Assembly: GCA_003560915.1 (NCBI GenBank)
Contig: PWJM01000181.1
Location: forward strand, 1 to 46,169
Direction of reading: 5' to 3'
From: Syntrophomonadaceae bacterium
Lineage (GTDB): Bacteria > Bacillota > Dethiobacteria > SKNC01
Length of the DNA: 46,169 nucleotides
Shown here: one piece after another, positions 24,588 through 34,438 of the stretch
How positions within the stretch are numbered: the first letter of the stretch is position 1
Layout of the letters: the number at the start of each line of letters is the position of its first letter
Translations under genes and position numbers: made by a program
The notes under the pieces: generated by a model
Told to the model about the DNA's origin: nothing
Databases searched by the model: none
The model's input: only the letters and a program-made list of their open reading frames with translations

Positions 24588-26171
24588 TTACGCATCCAAT
24601 ATATCATCTACTTCCTTATTATCAAGATCCATAACATAGGTGATCCCACTTACCTGGGAAGCTTCCCTGGTCAATGCGCAGATATCATCTCTAGTCAAGT
24701 ATTCCAGAGCAAATTTTCGGCTTCCGCACATCAGCTGCTGCATCCCCTGGGCCAGCCTTTGATAATAGGTATATACTCCCAGGGCAGCGGGAGGAAGCTT
24801 CTTAAAGGCATCGGCACCCAACTCCTCTTTTAGCTCCGCTGTGCATACAAATACTCTGTCTAAGGTATCACCGTATTTAGCCAAATTAGAGGGTAAACTC
24901 CCCTCTGCAATCTTTTGTCCCAGAGTTTTCCCTACCATAGCAGCAGTTAGGGGAGACCGGGCCATACCGATAATCTTAGTATAAGGGGCTCCCATAGCAA
25001 GACCTTTATACATCTGGTCTTCCAGGGCAAACCCACCAGCTGGAGCCAGATCAGGCACATGTTTTCCCTTGGCCTCCAGTCTCCTGCAGTATTCATAAGC
25101 CAGGGAGTGAAGCTCAACCATAGGTACTCCCCACTCATTCATCATCCTCCAGGGGCTCATCCCTGTTCCTCCGCCGGCCCCGTCAATGGTCAGCAAATCT
25201 ATTTTAGCCTCGGAAGCATACTTAACCGCCCTGGCCAAATCTGCCGGACGATAGGCCCCGGTCTTAAGAAAGATGTATTTAGCTCCGGAAGCTCTTAGCT
25301 GCTCAACCCTTTTCATAAATGCATCAAAGTCCACCATTCCTACCCTGGAATGTCTTTCAAATTCATTAAACCCTCCGGTTTTGAAATCCTCTATAACTCT
25401 GGGGTTTTCCGGATCCGGAAGTACGATGTAACCCCTTTTCTTCAGCATTTGAGCCTTTTCCAGGGTCCTGATTTTTACCTCTCCGCCAATATCCTTGGCC
25501 CCCTGACCCCATTTAAGCTCAACTACTTCAACTCCACATTCATTGATAACATATTCCAGAACGCTCAGTCGGCTGTCTTCAACATTTTCCTGGACTACTA
25601 TTTCTCCGTACCCATCCCTCTGCCACTTTTTGAAACAATCCACTCGCCATTTCAGGTTAACAGTGCTGACTACCCTATTGTCTTTAAAAACAGCTTCCGG
25701 ATCCATTCCGGCTACGTTTTCACCCACTGTTATCATGGTTCCGGTTAAGGCAGCACCCGCAGCCAGGCCTTCCCAGTTATTATGAGCAATATCTGTGGAA
25801 CCAATTCCAGGAATTACAATGGGGAGCTTTAATTTGATTCCATCCCCTGCTCCTACTTTCGTCTCTAAATTAACATTAGAAAAAATTGCCTTGTCGCTGT
25901 CAGCTTCTACGCCCAGCGCACCTACCGCGGTACCCATAATGTTGAAATGTGAGTAATCTACAGGATAGTCCTTTTCTGAGGCAGATGTCGTTGTCCCAAA
26001 GGGTTGGGGGTATAAATTTTCATGCCCCCGAAAAGATGACATTCCCACTTCACATAATCCCGGGCACCCTTCAATACAAGTAGTACACAAACCACTAAAC
26101 GGACTTACTGAATCTTTAGTGCGGTTTTTGGTCAGCGTCGCCGCTGAAGCATTAGGTCTTGAATAAGTCAC
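24588..26171 (-). CDS. FMN-binding glutamate synthase-family protein, copy 1
   Basis: VELKWGQGAKDIGGEVKI...LLTIDGAGGGTGMSPWRMMNEWGVP...QQLMCGSRKF: GltS/FMN core. N-term CTTCIEGCPGLC. GTG start 26171 after GGAGAGG. Confidence 0.88.
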   Translation of the reverse strand: MTYSRPNASAATLTKNRTKDSVSPFSGLCTTCIEGCPGLCEVGMSSFRGHENLYPQPFGTTTSASEKDYPVDYSHFNIMGTAVGALGVEADSDKAIFSNVNLETKVGAGDGIKLKLPIVIPGIGSTDIAHNNWEGLAAGAALTGTMITVGENVAGMDPEAVFKDNRVVSTVNLKWRVDCFKKWQRDGYGEIVVQENVEDSRLSVLEYVINECGVEVVELKWGQGAKDIGGEVKIRTLEKAQMLKKRGYIVLPDPENPRVIEDFKTGGFNEFERHSRVGMVDFDAFMKRVEQLRASGAKYIFLKTGAYRPADLARAVKYASEAKIDLLTIDGAGGGTGMSPWRMMNEWGVPMVELHSLAYEYCRRLEAKGKHVPDLAPAGGFALEDQMYKGLAMGAPYTKIIGMARSPLTAAMVGKTLGQKIAEGSLPSNLAKYGDTLDRVFVCTAELKEELGADAFKKLPPAALGVYTYYQRLAQGMQQLMCGSRKFALEYLTRDDICALTREASQVSGITYVMDLDNKEVDDILDA

Positions 26172-26485
26172 ATATTTCCTCTCCCTTCCAATATGTAAAA
26201 CTTGTTTTCGTATTATAATAATACACGGTGGCAAAATAATCGTCAATAATTTTATCGCTATTTAAAATAAATTTTTACTATATGAAATACCTTTGAAAAT
26301 TACTATCTTGTTCGGTAAAAAAATAGCATAGTTAACCGATTGAATTAAATAAAATTTCGGCCACTATAATTTATGATGGCCGGTTTGATTGTTACCTTGT
26401 CTATACTGGAAAGTTGAAACTTTTCTTTTAACTGAAGCCTCCATGCATAGGAATAGGAGAGCGTATTGAATTTTTAACATAAAAA

Positions 26486-26516
26486 AAACAAGCTGAGAAC
26501 TGTTCCCAGCTTGTTT
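26486..26516 (-). terminator. Terminator after glutamate-synthase-like copy 2
   Basis: AAACAAGCTGGGAACAGTTCTCAGCTTGTTTTTTTT on the minus strand. Confidence 0.85.
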
Positions 26517-26614
26517 ATAATTCTTCAAGCACTTTACTCACTCTAACTTCTAATCTCCAGCAAGTGACAATCGTCCCCGACCGACTTGCCCTTTTATAAA
26601 TAAACGTATATTTT

Positions 26615-28204
26615 TTATCTGCCCAATATTTTACTAACTTCCTCTTTATCTAATTCTGTTACGAAGGGTATGCCGCTGACGTCTTCCACTTGTCTGGTCA
26701 GGGAACAGATGTCATCCCTGGTGATATGCTCCAAACCAAACTTTCGGCTGCCGCACATGAGCTGCTGCAGACCCTGCTCCAGGCGGTGATAGTAGGTGTA
26801 AAGGGCTAAAGCAGCGGGAGGGACCTTGTTAAAGGTATCTGCTCCCAGTTCTTCTTTTAGTTCCGCCGCTGTAACAAAAATCTCTTCTGTCGTTGTACCA
26901 AAGCGCTCTACATATACGGGAAGTTTATTCTCATTCATTTTTCTGCCGATAGTTTTACCCACCATAACTGCTGCAATAGGTGAACGGGCCATACCAATAA
27001 GTTTTGTATATGGTGCTCCCAGGGCTAACCCCTTAAATATTTGGTCTTCAAAGGTAAACCCGCCGGCAAAGGCAATATCCGGCACATATAATCCTTGATC
27101 ATCCAGTATCTTACAGTACTGATAGGTCAGGGAATGAAGCTCAACGGAAGGAATACCCCACTCGTTCATCATCCTCCAGGGGCTCATACCTGTGCCCCCC
27201 CCTGCACCATCTAAGGTCAGGTAATCTATCTTAGCTTCAGAAGCGAATTTGACAGCCCTGGCCAGGTCAGCCGGCCGGTAAGCCCCGGTCTTTAAAGTGA
27301 TGAACTTAGCTCCTGCGGCCCTTAACTCTTCCACTCTCTTCATGAAGGACTCAAACTCTACCATTCCTACCCTGGAATGCCTCTCAAACTCTTTAAAAAC
27401 ACCCTTCTTAAAGGCTTCTATCACTGCAGAGTTCTCCGGGTCAGGAAGGACCACATAGCCTCTTTTCTTGAGCATTTGCGCCTTTTCCAGGCTCTTTATT
27501 TTTACTTCGCCGCCAATATCCTTGGCTCCCTGGCCCCATTTAAGCTCAACAACTTCCACCCCAAGTTCATTTATAGCATACTCTTGTGCTCCCAGCTTGG
27601 TATCTTCAACATTGGCCTGGACAACTATGGCGCCGTAGCCGTCCCTCTGCCAGTCCTGAAAATATTTAACTCTCTGTTTTAGATCAACAGTGTTCACGAC
27701 TTTCCCATCTTGTATCTCACTTTGCTCATCCATACCGCAGACATTTTCACCGATAGTCAATATGGTTCCCGCGAGAGCTGACCCTATGGCCAGGCCCTCC
27801 CAGTTTTCTTTGGCCACATTTGTAGAACCAATACCGGGAATCACAAAGGGCATCTTTAACTTGATCCCGTCACCCCGGCCAACCTTCGTCTTTATACTAA
27901 CATTAGAAAAAATTGCTTTATCGCTATCAGCTTCTATCCCTACAGCTCCAACTGCAGTCCCCATGATGGAAAAATGGGAATAGTCCACCGGATAGTCTTT
28001 TTCTGAAGCAGTAGTAATAATTCCAAAGGGCTGGGGATAAATGCATTCATGCCCTCGATATGCTGATTTTCCTATATCACACATTCCTACACAACCGTCT
28101 ACACAGGTTACGCACATGCCGCTGAAGGGACTGACTGAACCTTCCGTCCGGTTCTTGGTTAAAGTTGCTGCAGAGGCGTTTAATCTGGTCAAGCTCATAC
28201 TCAT
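26615..28204 (-). CDS. FMN-binding glutamate synthase-family protein, copy 2
   Basis: Close paralog of copy 1 along its full length; N-term CVTCVDGCVGMC. Confidence 0.88.
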   Translation of the reverse strand: MSMSLTRLNASAATLTKNRTEGSVSPFSGMCVTCVDGCVGMCDIGKSAYRGHECIYPQPFGIITTASEKDYPVDYSHFSIMGTAVGAVGIEADSDKAIFSNVSIKTKVGRGDGIKLKMPFVIPGIGSTNVAKENWEGLAIGSALAGTILTIGENVCGMDEQSEIQDGKVVNTVDLKQRVKYFQDWQRDGYGAIVVQANVEDTKLGAQEYAINELGVEVVELKWGQGAKDIGGEVKIKSLEKAQMLKKRGYVVLPDPENSAVIEAFKKGVFKEFERHSRVGMVEFESFMKRVEELRAAGAKFITLKTGAYRPADLARAVKFASEAKIDYLTLDGAGGGTGMSPWRMMNEWGIPSVELHSLTYQYCKILDDQGLYVPDIAFAGGFTFEDQIFKGLALGAPYTKLIGMARSPIAAVMVGKTIGRKMNENKLPVYVERFGTTTEEIFVTAAELKEELGADTFNKVPPAALALYTYYHRLEQGLQQLMCGSRKFGLEHITRDDICSLTRQVEDVSGIPFVTELDKEEVSKILGR

Positions 28205-28234
28205 TCTCCTCTCTACATATAAAAATTATTAAAA

Positions 28235-28921
28235 TTATTTATTAGGCTTTTTATCAGTGTTCAATTCACAGGCCACACAGGGATCCATGTAGCACATAAC
28301 ATCCTCAAATTTTTCCAGGCAGGGCGGCTCCAGATTCAGGCAGGCATTGCACAATATGTTCTCCTCCTGAGGGCCCTGGCATCTGGTCTGACAGGCAGGA
28401 CAAATATATATACATGCTCCGCATAAACGGCAGTCCTCCGATTTCTTTGCAAAGGGAGTAGACACTAAACGCCTTCCGCCCCGGTTCACAAAACTGATGG
28501 CCTTGGCCTGCATCTGTTCATCGCACATCCTGACACAAAGGCCGCAGAGAATGCAGTCCTCGTGTTTCGGTGAAAAACGAACTTTTGTAACGTGATATTT
28601 TGAAGCCAGGCACTGTATCACTTTTGATGAAGGACAGAGAGCCACATACATTTCTATCAGAAGCTTTCTAGCTTTTATTACCCTCTCCGAATGAGTCCTT
28701 ACATTTAAACCTTCCCGGGCCTGATACGTGCAGGAGGACACCAGCCGTGAACGTCCGGGGGTTCCAATTTCAACCAGGCATAACCTGCAGGCACCATAAG
28801 GGCTGAGGCCCTTATCATGGCAGAGGGTGGGAATTTCAATTCCGTAAAAATCTGCGGCTTCCAAAAGGGTAGTTCCTTTTTCCACGGAAACTTCTAACCC
28901 GTTTAAAGTAAAATTAACCAT
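28235..28921 (-). CDS. HoxU/NuoG-N-terminal-like iron-sulfur subunit (2Fe-2S, His-type and 4Fe-4S sites)
   Basis: IPTLCHDKGLSPYGACRLCLVEI (2Fe-2S ferredoxin fold), CILCGLCVRMC and CRLCGACIYICP clusters. Confidence 0.85.
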   Translation of the reverse strand: MVNFTLNGLEVSVEKGTTLLEAADFYGIEIPTLCHDKGLSPYGACRLCLVEIGTPGRSRLVSSCTYQAREGLNVRTHSERVIKARKLLIEMYVALCPSSKVIQCLASKYHVTKVRFSPKHEDCILCGLCVRMCDEQMQAKAISFVNRGGRRLVSTPFAKKSEDCRLCGACIYICPACQTRCQGPQEENILCNACLNLEPPCLEKFEDVMCYMDPCVACELNTDKKPNK

Positions 28922-28940
28922 ATTATCACACCTTCACCTC

Positions 28941-30794
28941 TTATTCTTTGATAACGGCATCATATTTACAGGTTTCCAAGCAGATACCGCACTTGGTACA
29001 TAGATCCTGTAGAATATTATGTGATTCTTTTTTCTCTCCCTGAATTGCTTCCTCAGGACATTTTTTTAAGCAGGCCCTGCAGCCGTTACACAACTCCTGG
29101 TCAATTCTAAAGCTGATCAACTCCCGGCATACTCCCGCCGGACATTTTTTTTCCAGGATATGGGCCCGATATTCATCCTCAAAATATCGTATGGTTGACA
29201 AAACCGGATTCCCACAGGTCTGGCCCAGGCCGCACATGGAAGCATCTTTAACTACCTCGGCTAACTCCTGTAAAAGGTCCAGTTCCGCCAGGGAACTCTG
29301 CCCCCTGGTTATATGATCCGTTATTTCCAGCATCCTGGTGATTCCTTCCCGGCAGGAAAAACAGCTGCCGCAGGATTCATCCTGGGTAAAAGCAAGGAAA
29401 TATTTGGCCACATCCACCATACAGGAACTCTCATCCAACACAATCATTCCGCCGGAACCCATCATAGAACCTGCCTCAGTTAGTTTTTCATAGTCAACAG
29501 GAAGGTCCAGCAGGTGTTCCGGAATACATCCACCCGAAGGCCCCCCTGTCTGTACCGCCTTAATCTTTTTCCCCTGAGGCACTCCTCCACCGATATCTAT
29601 CACAAGATCTCTTAAACTGATGCCCATGGGAACTTCCACCAGGCCGGTGTTGTTCACTTTTCCAGTAAGGGAAAATATCATGGTCCCTTTACTGGTTTCA
29701 GTCCCTATCCGGGAAAACCATTCAGCGCCATTATTTAAGATAATTGGGATATTGGCCCAGGTTTTAACATTGTTCAGCACTGTGGGCTTATTCCAAAGCC
29801 CTCTCTCTGTGGCATGGGTATGCTTGTCCCGGGGTTCTCCCACATTTCCCTCAATGGAAGCAATCAAAGCGCTGGACTCTCCGCAGACAAAAGCTCCACC
29901 GCCCTTGTTTATTCGAATATCAAAACTAAGGCCGCTGCCCATGATGTTTTCCCCTAGAAGCCCATAGGCCCTGGCCTGTTCAACGGCAATCCCAAAATTT
30001 TTAATAGCCAGAGGATATTCGTTTCTCACATAAATATAACCCTGTTTTGACCCTACTGCATAAGCTCCAATAACCATTCCCTCTATCACAGAATGAGGAT
30101 TTCCCTCCAGGAGGTATCCGTCCTGAAAACATCCCGGATCTCCCTCATCCGCATTACAGATTAAATACTTGGGCGAATCCGTCGCGTTATAACAGGATTC
30201 CCATTTTATTCCTGTGGGAAATCCTCCCCCGCCCCGACCCCGAAGGCCCGAAGCTTTTACTTCAGCTACCACCTGTGCTGGAGATATCCCCTCCAACACT
30301 TTTCTTAAGGCGCTGTAGCCTCCCAGTTCTATATAATCATCAATTTCAGTGGGAACCAGCTTGCCATTATATGCAAATATCAGGCGATACTGTTTTTTGT
30401 AAAATGGGATTTCATCTTCTCTTACAATCTTTTCCCCCGTAACCGGATTCACATATAACAGCCGCTCTATGATTTCGCCACGCATAATAGTTTTTTCAAC
30501 AATTTCCTCTACATCATGCTGATTCACTTTACAATAAAAAATATTTCCCGGCTTGATTACCATCAGGGGTCCCTGTTCACAGAAACCATGACAACCGGTT
30601 ATTCTAGTATCAAGATCAGCATCAATATTTTTTTCTTTTAAGATTTTTTCAAAAGATGATACTACCTCCAGAGCTCCTGAAGCTAAACAGCCTGTACCAC
30701 AACAAACGGCCACACTGGGCTTGTCCGGATCTCTGCGGTCAATTATGATTTTTCTCAATTCCTCCAACTCAGCTGGTTTTGTTATCTTTTTCAT
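28941..30794 (-). CDS. NuoF/HydB-type NADH-binding flavoprotein subunit
   Basis: GLRGRGGGGFPTGIKWE; CNADEGDPGCFQDG; SCGSCFSCREG; C-terminal 2x[4Fe-4S]. ATG 30794 after GGGAGGAAATC. Confidence 0.92.
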   Translation of the reverse strand: MKKITKPAELEELRKIIIDRRDPDKPSVAVCCGTGCLASGALEVVSSFEKILKEKNIDADLDTRITGCHGFCEQGPLMVIKPGNIFYCKVNQHDVEEIVEKTIMRGEIIERLLYVNPVTGEKIVREDEIPFYKKQYRLIFAYNGKLVPTEIDDYIELGGYSALRKVLEGISPAQVVAEVKASGLRGRGGGGFPTGIKWESCYNATDSPKYLICNADEGDPGCFQDGYLLEGNPHSVIEGMVIGAYAVGSKQGYIYVRNEYPLAIKNFGIAVEQARAYGLLGENIMGSGLSFDIRINKGGGAFVCGESSALIASIEGNVGEPRDKHTHATERGLWNKPTVLNNVKTWANIPIILNNGAEWFSRIGTETSKGTMIFSLTGKVNNTGLVEVPMGISLRDLVIDIGGGVPQGKKIKAVQTGGPSGGCIPEHLLDLPVDYEKLTEAGSMMGSGGMIVLDESSCMVDVAKYFLAFTQDESCGSCFSCREGITRMLEITDHITRGQSSLAELDLLQELAEVVKDASMCGLGQTCGNPVLSTIRYFEDEYRAHILEKKCPAGVCRELISFRIDQELCNGCRACLKKCPEEAIQGEKKESHNILQDLCTKCGICLETCKYDAVIKE

Positions 30795-31263
30795 GATTTC
30801 CTCCCAGCATCTTTTCAATCTTATTTAGTGTTAATTTCCCAACATACTTACCGTCAAAAACCACCAGCGGCCCCTGTGCACATGCTCCCACACAGTTTAC
30901 TGTTTCAAGGGAAAACTTGCCATTCTCTGAAGTCTTTCCAGGCTTAACCTGAAGGTCCCGGGTTACTTTTTCCAGTATGCGGGAAGCTCCCCTCACATGG
31001 CAGGCTGTTCCCATACAAACCTGGATTTCATGCTCTCCTTTGGGAACGAGGCTGAAACATTTGTAGAAGGTAGCAAGACTGTACAGATGGCTCATAGACA
31101 CTTCCATCTTTTGTGAAACCCGGTACAGGGCTTCTTCCGGCAGATAACGGTATTCATCATTTATATCCTGTAAAATGCTGATATAAGGTACATCTTCATC
31201 GTCTTTGTACTTGTCAATTATCTGGTTAATTATTTGGTCAATCTTTGTTAAGTCTACCTTCAT
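30769..31263 (-). CDS. NuoE/HydC-type 2Fe-2S subunit
   Basis: YLPEEALYRVSQKMEVSMSHLYSLATFYKCFS...CMGTACHVRGA...VNCVGACAQGPLVVFDG. Start at 31263 or 31305. Confidence 0.9.
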   Translation of the reverse strand: MKVDLTKIDQIINQIIDKYKDDEDVPYISILQDINDEYRYLPEEALYRVSQKMEVSMSHLYSLATFYKCFSLVPKGEHEIQVCMGTACHVRGASRILEKVTRDLQVKPGKTSENGKFSLETVNCVGACAQGPLVVFDGKYVGKLTLNKIEKMLGGNHEKDNKTS

Positions 31264-31671
31264 GTAGCTGCGGTAACATGCCTTAGGATTTGTCCGTAAA
31301 CCCAAAACACTTTACCTTTCCCTCCTTTTCTCCTTTGTAAAAGTTCTGCTGAAAGCCCCATTGCTTGAGCAAAAAACGTTACAGAGGCGGAAAAGCCTAT
31401 AAAAAAGCAGAGGTTAAAGGCTTTTGCGTCTTTGCAGAAGTTATTACTCCTCGCTTACATTTTTAAAATTATGAAAATTTTTACATAATGCAAAAAGGTT
31501 TCAAACAATACTCCGCTTTATTATAAACTGCCTCAAAACAAACTGTCAAGAAAATTGCTTTCGCATTACGAAATGCCTGCAATTTTTCACGATACAACCA
31601 ACCCTTTCGTGATGTAAAACATGAAGCCCTGCTTTTTGGACAAGAAACTTTCCAAATAACAAGGGGAAGAA

Positions 31672-31770
31672 AAGGGGACGGTTCTTCTGTCTTATTATAG
31701 AATTATTATGATGAGGAAAATGCAACGAAAAAAATAACTAAAAAAGAAGACAAGAGAACCGTCCCCTTAT
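31672..31770. repeat. Paired inverted REP-like elements (MITE-like unit)
   Basis: AGGGGACGGTTCTTCTGTCTTAT (31672-31694) and AAGACAAGAGAACCGTCCCCTTATCTT (31746-31772) in inverted orientation. Confidence 0.7.
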
Positions 31771-31796
31771 CTTCTTTCTCTTGTTTCCGTTTTCCG

Positions 31797-32861
31797 TTAC
31801 TCCTCCTCCACCTTTTCCGAAACTCCCGCCTCGGAGAAAGTAGCCATTTCATTCAGAATCTTCAAAGAGGCATCTATGATATCCATGGCCAGGGCAGCAC
31901 CTGTTCCTTCTCCCAGGCGCATATTCATGTGAAGCATTGGTTTTAACCCCAGGTAATCCAGCATCGCCCTGTGTCCCGGTTCCTCCGAAAGATGAGAAGC
32001 GATAAGGTAATCTTTAACCTCCGTTTTTAAGGCCACCGCAATTACCGCTGCCGCTCCGGAGATAAAACCGTCAATTACTACTGGAACCCTGTGGGTTCCA
32101 CAGGCTATAATCCCCCCGGTCAGGCCGGCAATTTCATAACCGCCCACTTTGCTCAGGACATCAATAGGGTCAGCAATATCGGGTTTATTGATTTCTACGG
32201 CACGTTTAATGGCATTTATCTTTATGTTCAATCTTTCATCATCTACCCCGGTCCCCCGGCCCACCACTTCCTCTACTTTCTTTCCAGAATAGAGTGAGAT
32301 AATAGCCGTGCTGGGGGTAGTGTTTCCGATTCCCATTTCTCCGATACCAATTAAACCGGCCCCTTTCAATATCACTTCTTCCGCCACTTCAATCCCGTTT
32401 TCAATAGCTTCTACCGCCTGTTCCCGGCTCATAGCCGGGCCACTGCACATATTATTCGTACCATAGGCTACTTTTTTCTTAATTAAAAGAGGCATATCCG
32501 GCAGATCACTGCCCACTCCCATATCCACAATCAAAAGTTCTGCCCCTACGTGCCGGGAAAGAACATTCATGGCCGCCCCGCCGGAAATAAAATTCATTAC
32601 CATCTGGGGAGTCACTTCGCTGGGATAAGCGCTGACTCCTTCCGCCACAACCCCGTGGTCTCCGGCCATAAGTATACATGTTTTTTTGGGAAGGCCTGGC
32701 TTTACCACATTGGTAATCCCGGCAATTTTTTTAGCAATACATTCCATCACCCCCAGGCTGCCTAAAGGTTTGGTCAGGTCATCCAACCTTTCCTGGGTTT
32801 GCTCCATTACTTCTCCGTTAACAGGTAAGATCTTTTGTAGGGTCTCTTGAAACTTTTGCAT
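31797..32861 (-). CDS. cobT: Nicotinate-nucleotide:dimethylbenzimidazole phosphoribosyltransferase
   Basis: LDDLTKPLGSLGVME; MAGDHGVVAEGVSAYPSEVTPQMV; GIGEMGIGNTTPSTA: CobT signatures. Confidence 0.95.
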   Translation of the reverse strand: MQKFQETLQKILPVNGEVMEQTQERLDDLTKPLGSLGVMECIAKKIAGITNVVKPGLPKKTCILMAGDHGVVAEGVSAYPSEVTPQMVMNFISGGAAMNVLSRHVGAELLIVDMGVGSDLPDMPLLIKKKVAYGTNNMCSGPAMSREQAVEAIENGIEVAEEVILKGAGLIGIGEMGIGNTTPSTAIISLYSGKKVEEVVGRGTGVDDERLNIKINAIKRAVEINKPDIADPIDVLSKVGGYEIAGLTGGIIACGTHRVPVVIDGFISGAAAVIAVALKTEVKDYLIASHLSEEPGHRAMLDYLGLKPMLHMNMRLGEGTGAALAMDIIDASLKILNEMATFSEAGVSEKVEEE

Positions 32862-32910
32862 GTTTATTTCCTCCTATCTTTTTTGTCGCCGAAGTTTAAA
32901 AAATAAAAAA

Positions 32911-32938
32911 CCCCGACCAAAATAAATTTAGGCCGAGG
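32911..32938 (-). terminator. Intrinsic terminator downstream of cobalamin riboswitch 3
   Basis: CCTCGGCC...GGTCGGGG then TTTTTT on the minus strand, just upstream of cobT. Confidence 0.75.
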
Positions 32939-32989
32939 ATTTTACCATCATCCTTCAGCAGTTTTCCTCTCCACGGGGAAAACTAACTC

Positions 32990-33148
32990 ATAAACAGGCA
33001 GGTCTCCTGGCTCCCTTTCATCATCCTCCGCCCCTTCCCATTCTTTAAGAACAGTGGGCTAACTACGAAGGACTCCTTGGTTACAGTGGCGGGACCGCCC
33101 GGGATTTTAACCCGATTCCCTATTCTCCACAAACGGCACCTGTTTAAT
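32990..33148 (-). promoter_or_regulatory. Cobalamin riboswitch 3 (upstream of cobT)
   Basis: Minus strand AAACAGG...GGGAATCGGGTTAAAATCCCGGGCGGTCCCGCCACTGTAACC...GCCAGGAGACCTGCCTGTTT; closing P1 AAACAGG/CCTGTTT. Confidence 0.93.
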
Positions 33149-33326
33149 CTTACTATTTATTTAATTGTCAATAAAATTATATAAATCAATTATGTAATTG
33201 TCAATAAGTGAAACCATTTTATTTTTTGGTTATACAAGAATCTTTTTAACATGAGAGCTTCAAAAATGTTTAATTTTTAAAAATATGTTAAAACTATAAA
33301 TAGAAAGAATCCGTGGAGGTGAAAAT

Positions 33327-33590
33327 ATGCGGCTAAATGCCATTGTTCCTCAAGAAGTCCGAGTGGCTGCTCTTTATGACAAGTTAAGCGATGAAGGTTT
33401 TAAACAGAATGATATTAATATTTCTGAACTGGATGAACGGATTGATTTTCGTGATGTGGACCAAAATATCGATTACCAACAATTCCATGATGACAGTTTT
33501 ATGATGGGCTTTGAGGTTCCGGATAATAAGGTAGATAGAATAAAAGACCTTTTTGAAAAAGAAGGAGTCCGGGAAATCTGGTTAAATTAA
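33327..33590 (+). CDS. Small acidic hypothetical protein
   Basis: Complete 87-aa ORF with GTGGAGGTG RBS context and downstream terminator. Confidence 0.7.
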   Translation: MRLNAIVPQEVRVAALYDKLSDEGFKQNDINISELDERIDFRDVDQNIDYQQFHDDSFMMGFEVPDNKVDRIKDLFEKEGVREIWLN

Positions 33591-33610
33591 AAGGTAGGAA
33601 ATGTTTCCAC

Positions 33611-33649
33611 ATAAAAGCTTCATCTGCCAGCGGCAGATGAAGCTTTTAT
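33611..33649. terminator. Bidirectional terminator: 18-bp perfect stem, 3-nt loop
   Basis: ATAAAAGCTTCATCTGCC-AGC-GGCAGATGAAGCTTTTAT. Confidence 0.85.
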
Positions 33650-33697
33650 AAAAATGTGTATCAAGTTATTTAAATAATGATGTTTTATTTTAAAATA

Positions 33698-33877
33698 TTA
33701 CTCAACCTTGATTGCATCCTCAGGGCACTCATCTTCACAGGTGCCGCAATCTGTGCACTCATCATTATCTACAACTGCTATATCATCCACCATAGTAATG
33801 CATTCTGCCGGACACTCATCAACACAGGTGCCACAACCGGTGCATTTTTCCTTTTCCACTATTACTCCCATTCTCAT
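33698..33877 (-). CDS. 2[4Fe-4S] ferredoxin (59 aa, absent from ORF track)
   Basis: Minus-strand translation [59 protein letters not shown]. Confidence 0.92.
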   Translation of the reverse strand: MRMGVIVEKEKCTGCGTCVDECPAECITMVDDIAVVDNDECTDCGTCEDECPEDAIKVE

Positions 33878-34041
33878 ATCCCTCCTTCTATTTTTTAATT
33901 AAAAAACTTTTGTGCGTCATACGCTCTAAAAATTCCTATTCGACAACAAAATGAAAAATCCTTCTAGAATAAATAGTAAATTTCATCAAAAATGCTCTCC
34001 ATCATAATTGCGTGCAGCTGTACTATTCTTTTCCCTCTACT

Positions 34042-34422
34042 TCAAGGTTTCATAGTAAAACTAAAAGGAAGAAGTTCCTTTACAGATTTAACCATAAGAC
34101 CTTCCGCTCCACCCATGACCACTAAAATATCCGTCCCAAATTCCGCAAGGACCTGTCGGCACTCACCACAGGGAGCTGCCCTATGGAGGCCCGCATAAAC
34201 AGCCACCGCCGTAAACTCCCTACAGCCCTGAGAAACCGCTTTGTAAATACAAACCCTCTCTGCACACATGGTGGAACTGTAAGCAGAGTTTTCAACATTA
34301 CAGCCGGTAAAAATTTGATTATCTTTAGTTAGCAGAGCAGCTCCCACTTTAAATTTGGAGTAGGGAGCATAGGCAAATTCCCTGGCCTCTTCCGCTTTTT
34401 TGAGTAAATCACTGTAATCCAA
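34042..34422 (-). CDS. cdd: Cytidine deaminase
   Basis: APYSKFKVGAALLTKDNQIFTGCNVENSAYSSTMCAERV...APCGECRQVLAEF. Confidence 0.93.
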   Translation of the reverse strand: MDYSDLLKKAEEAREFAYAPYSKFKVGAALLTKDNQIFTGCNVENSAYSSTMCAERVCIYKAVSQGCREFTAVAVYAGLHRAAPCGECRQVLAEFGTDILVVMGGAEGLMVKSVKELLPFSFTMKP

Positions 34423-34438
34423 TTCTTCAACTCCTGCA

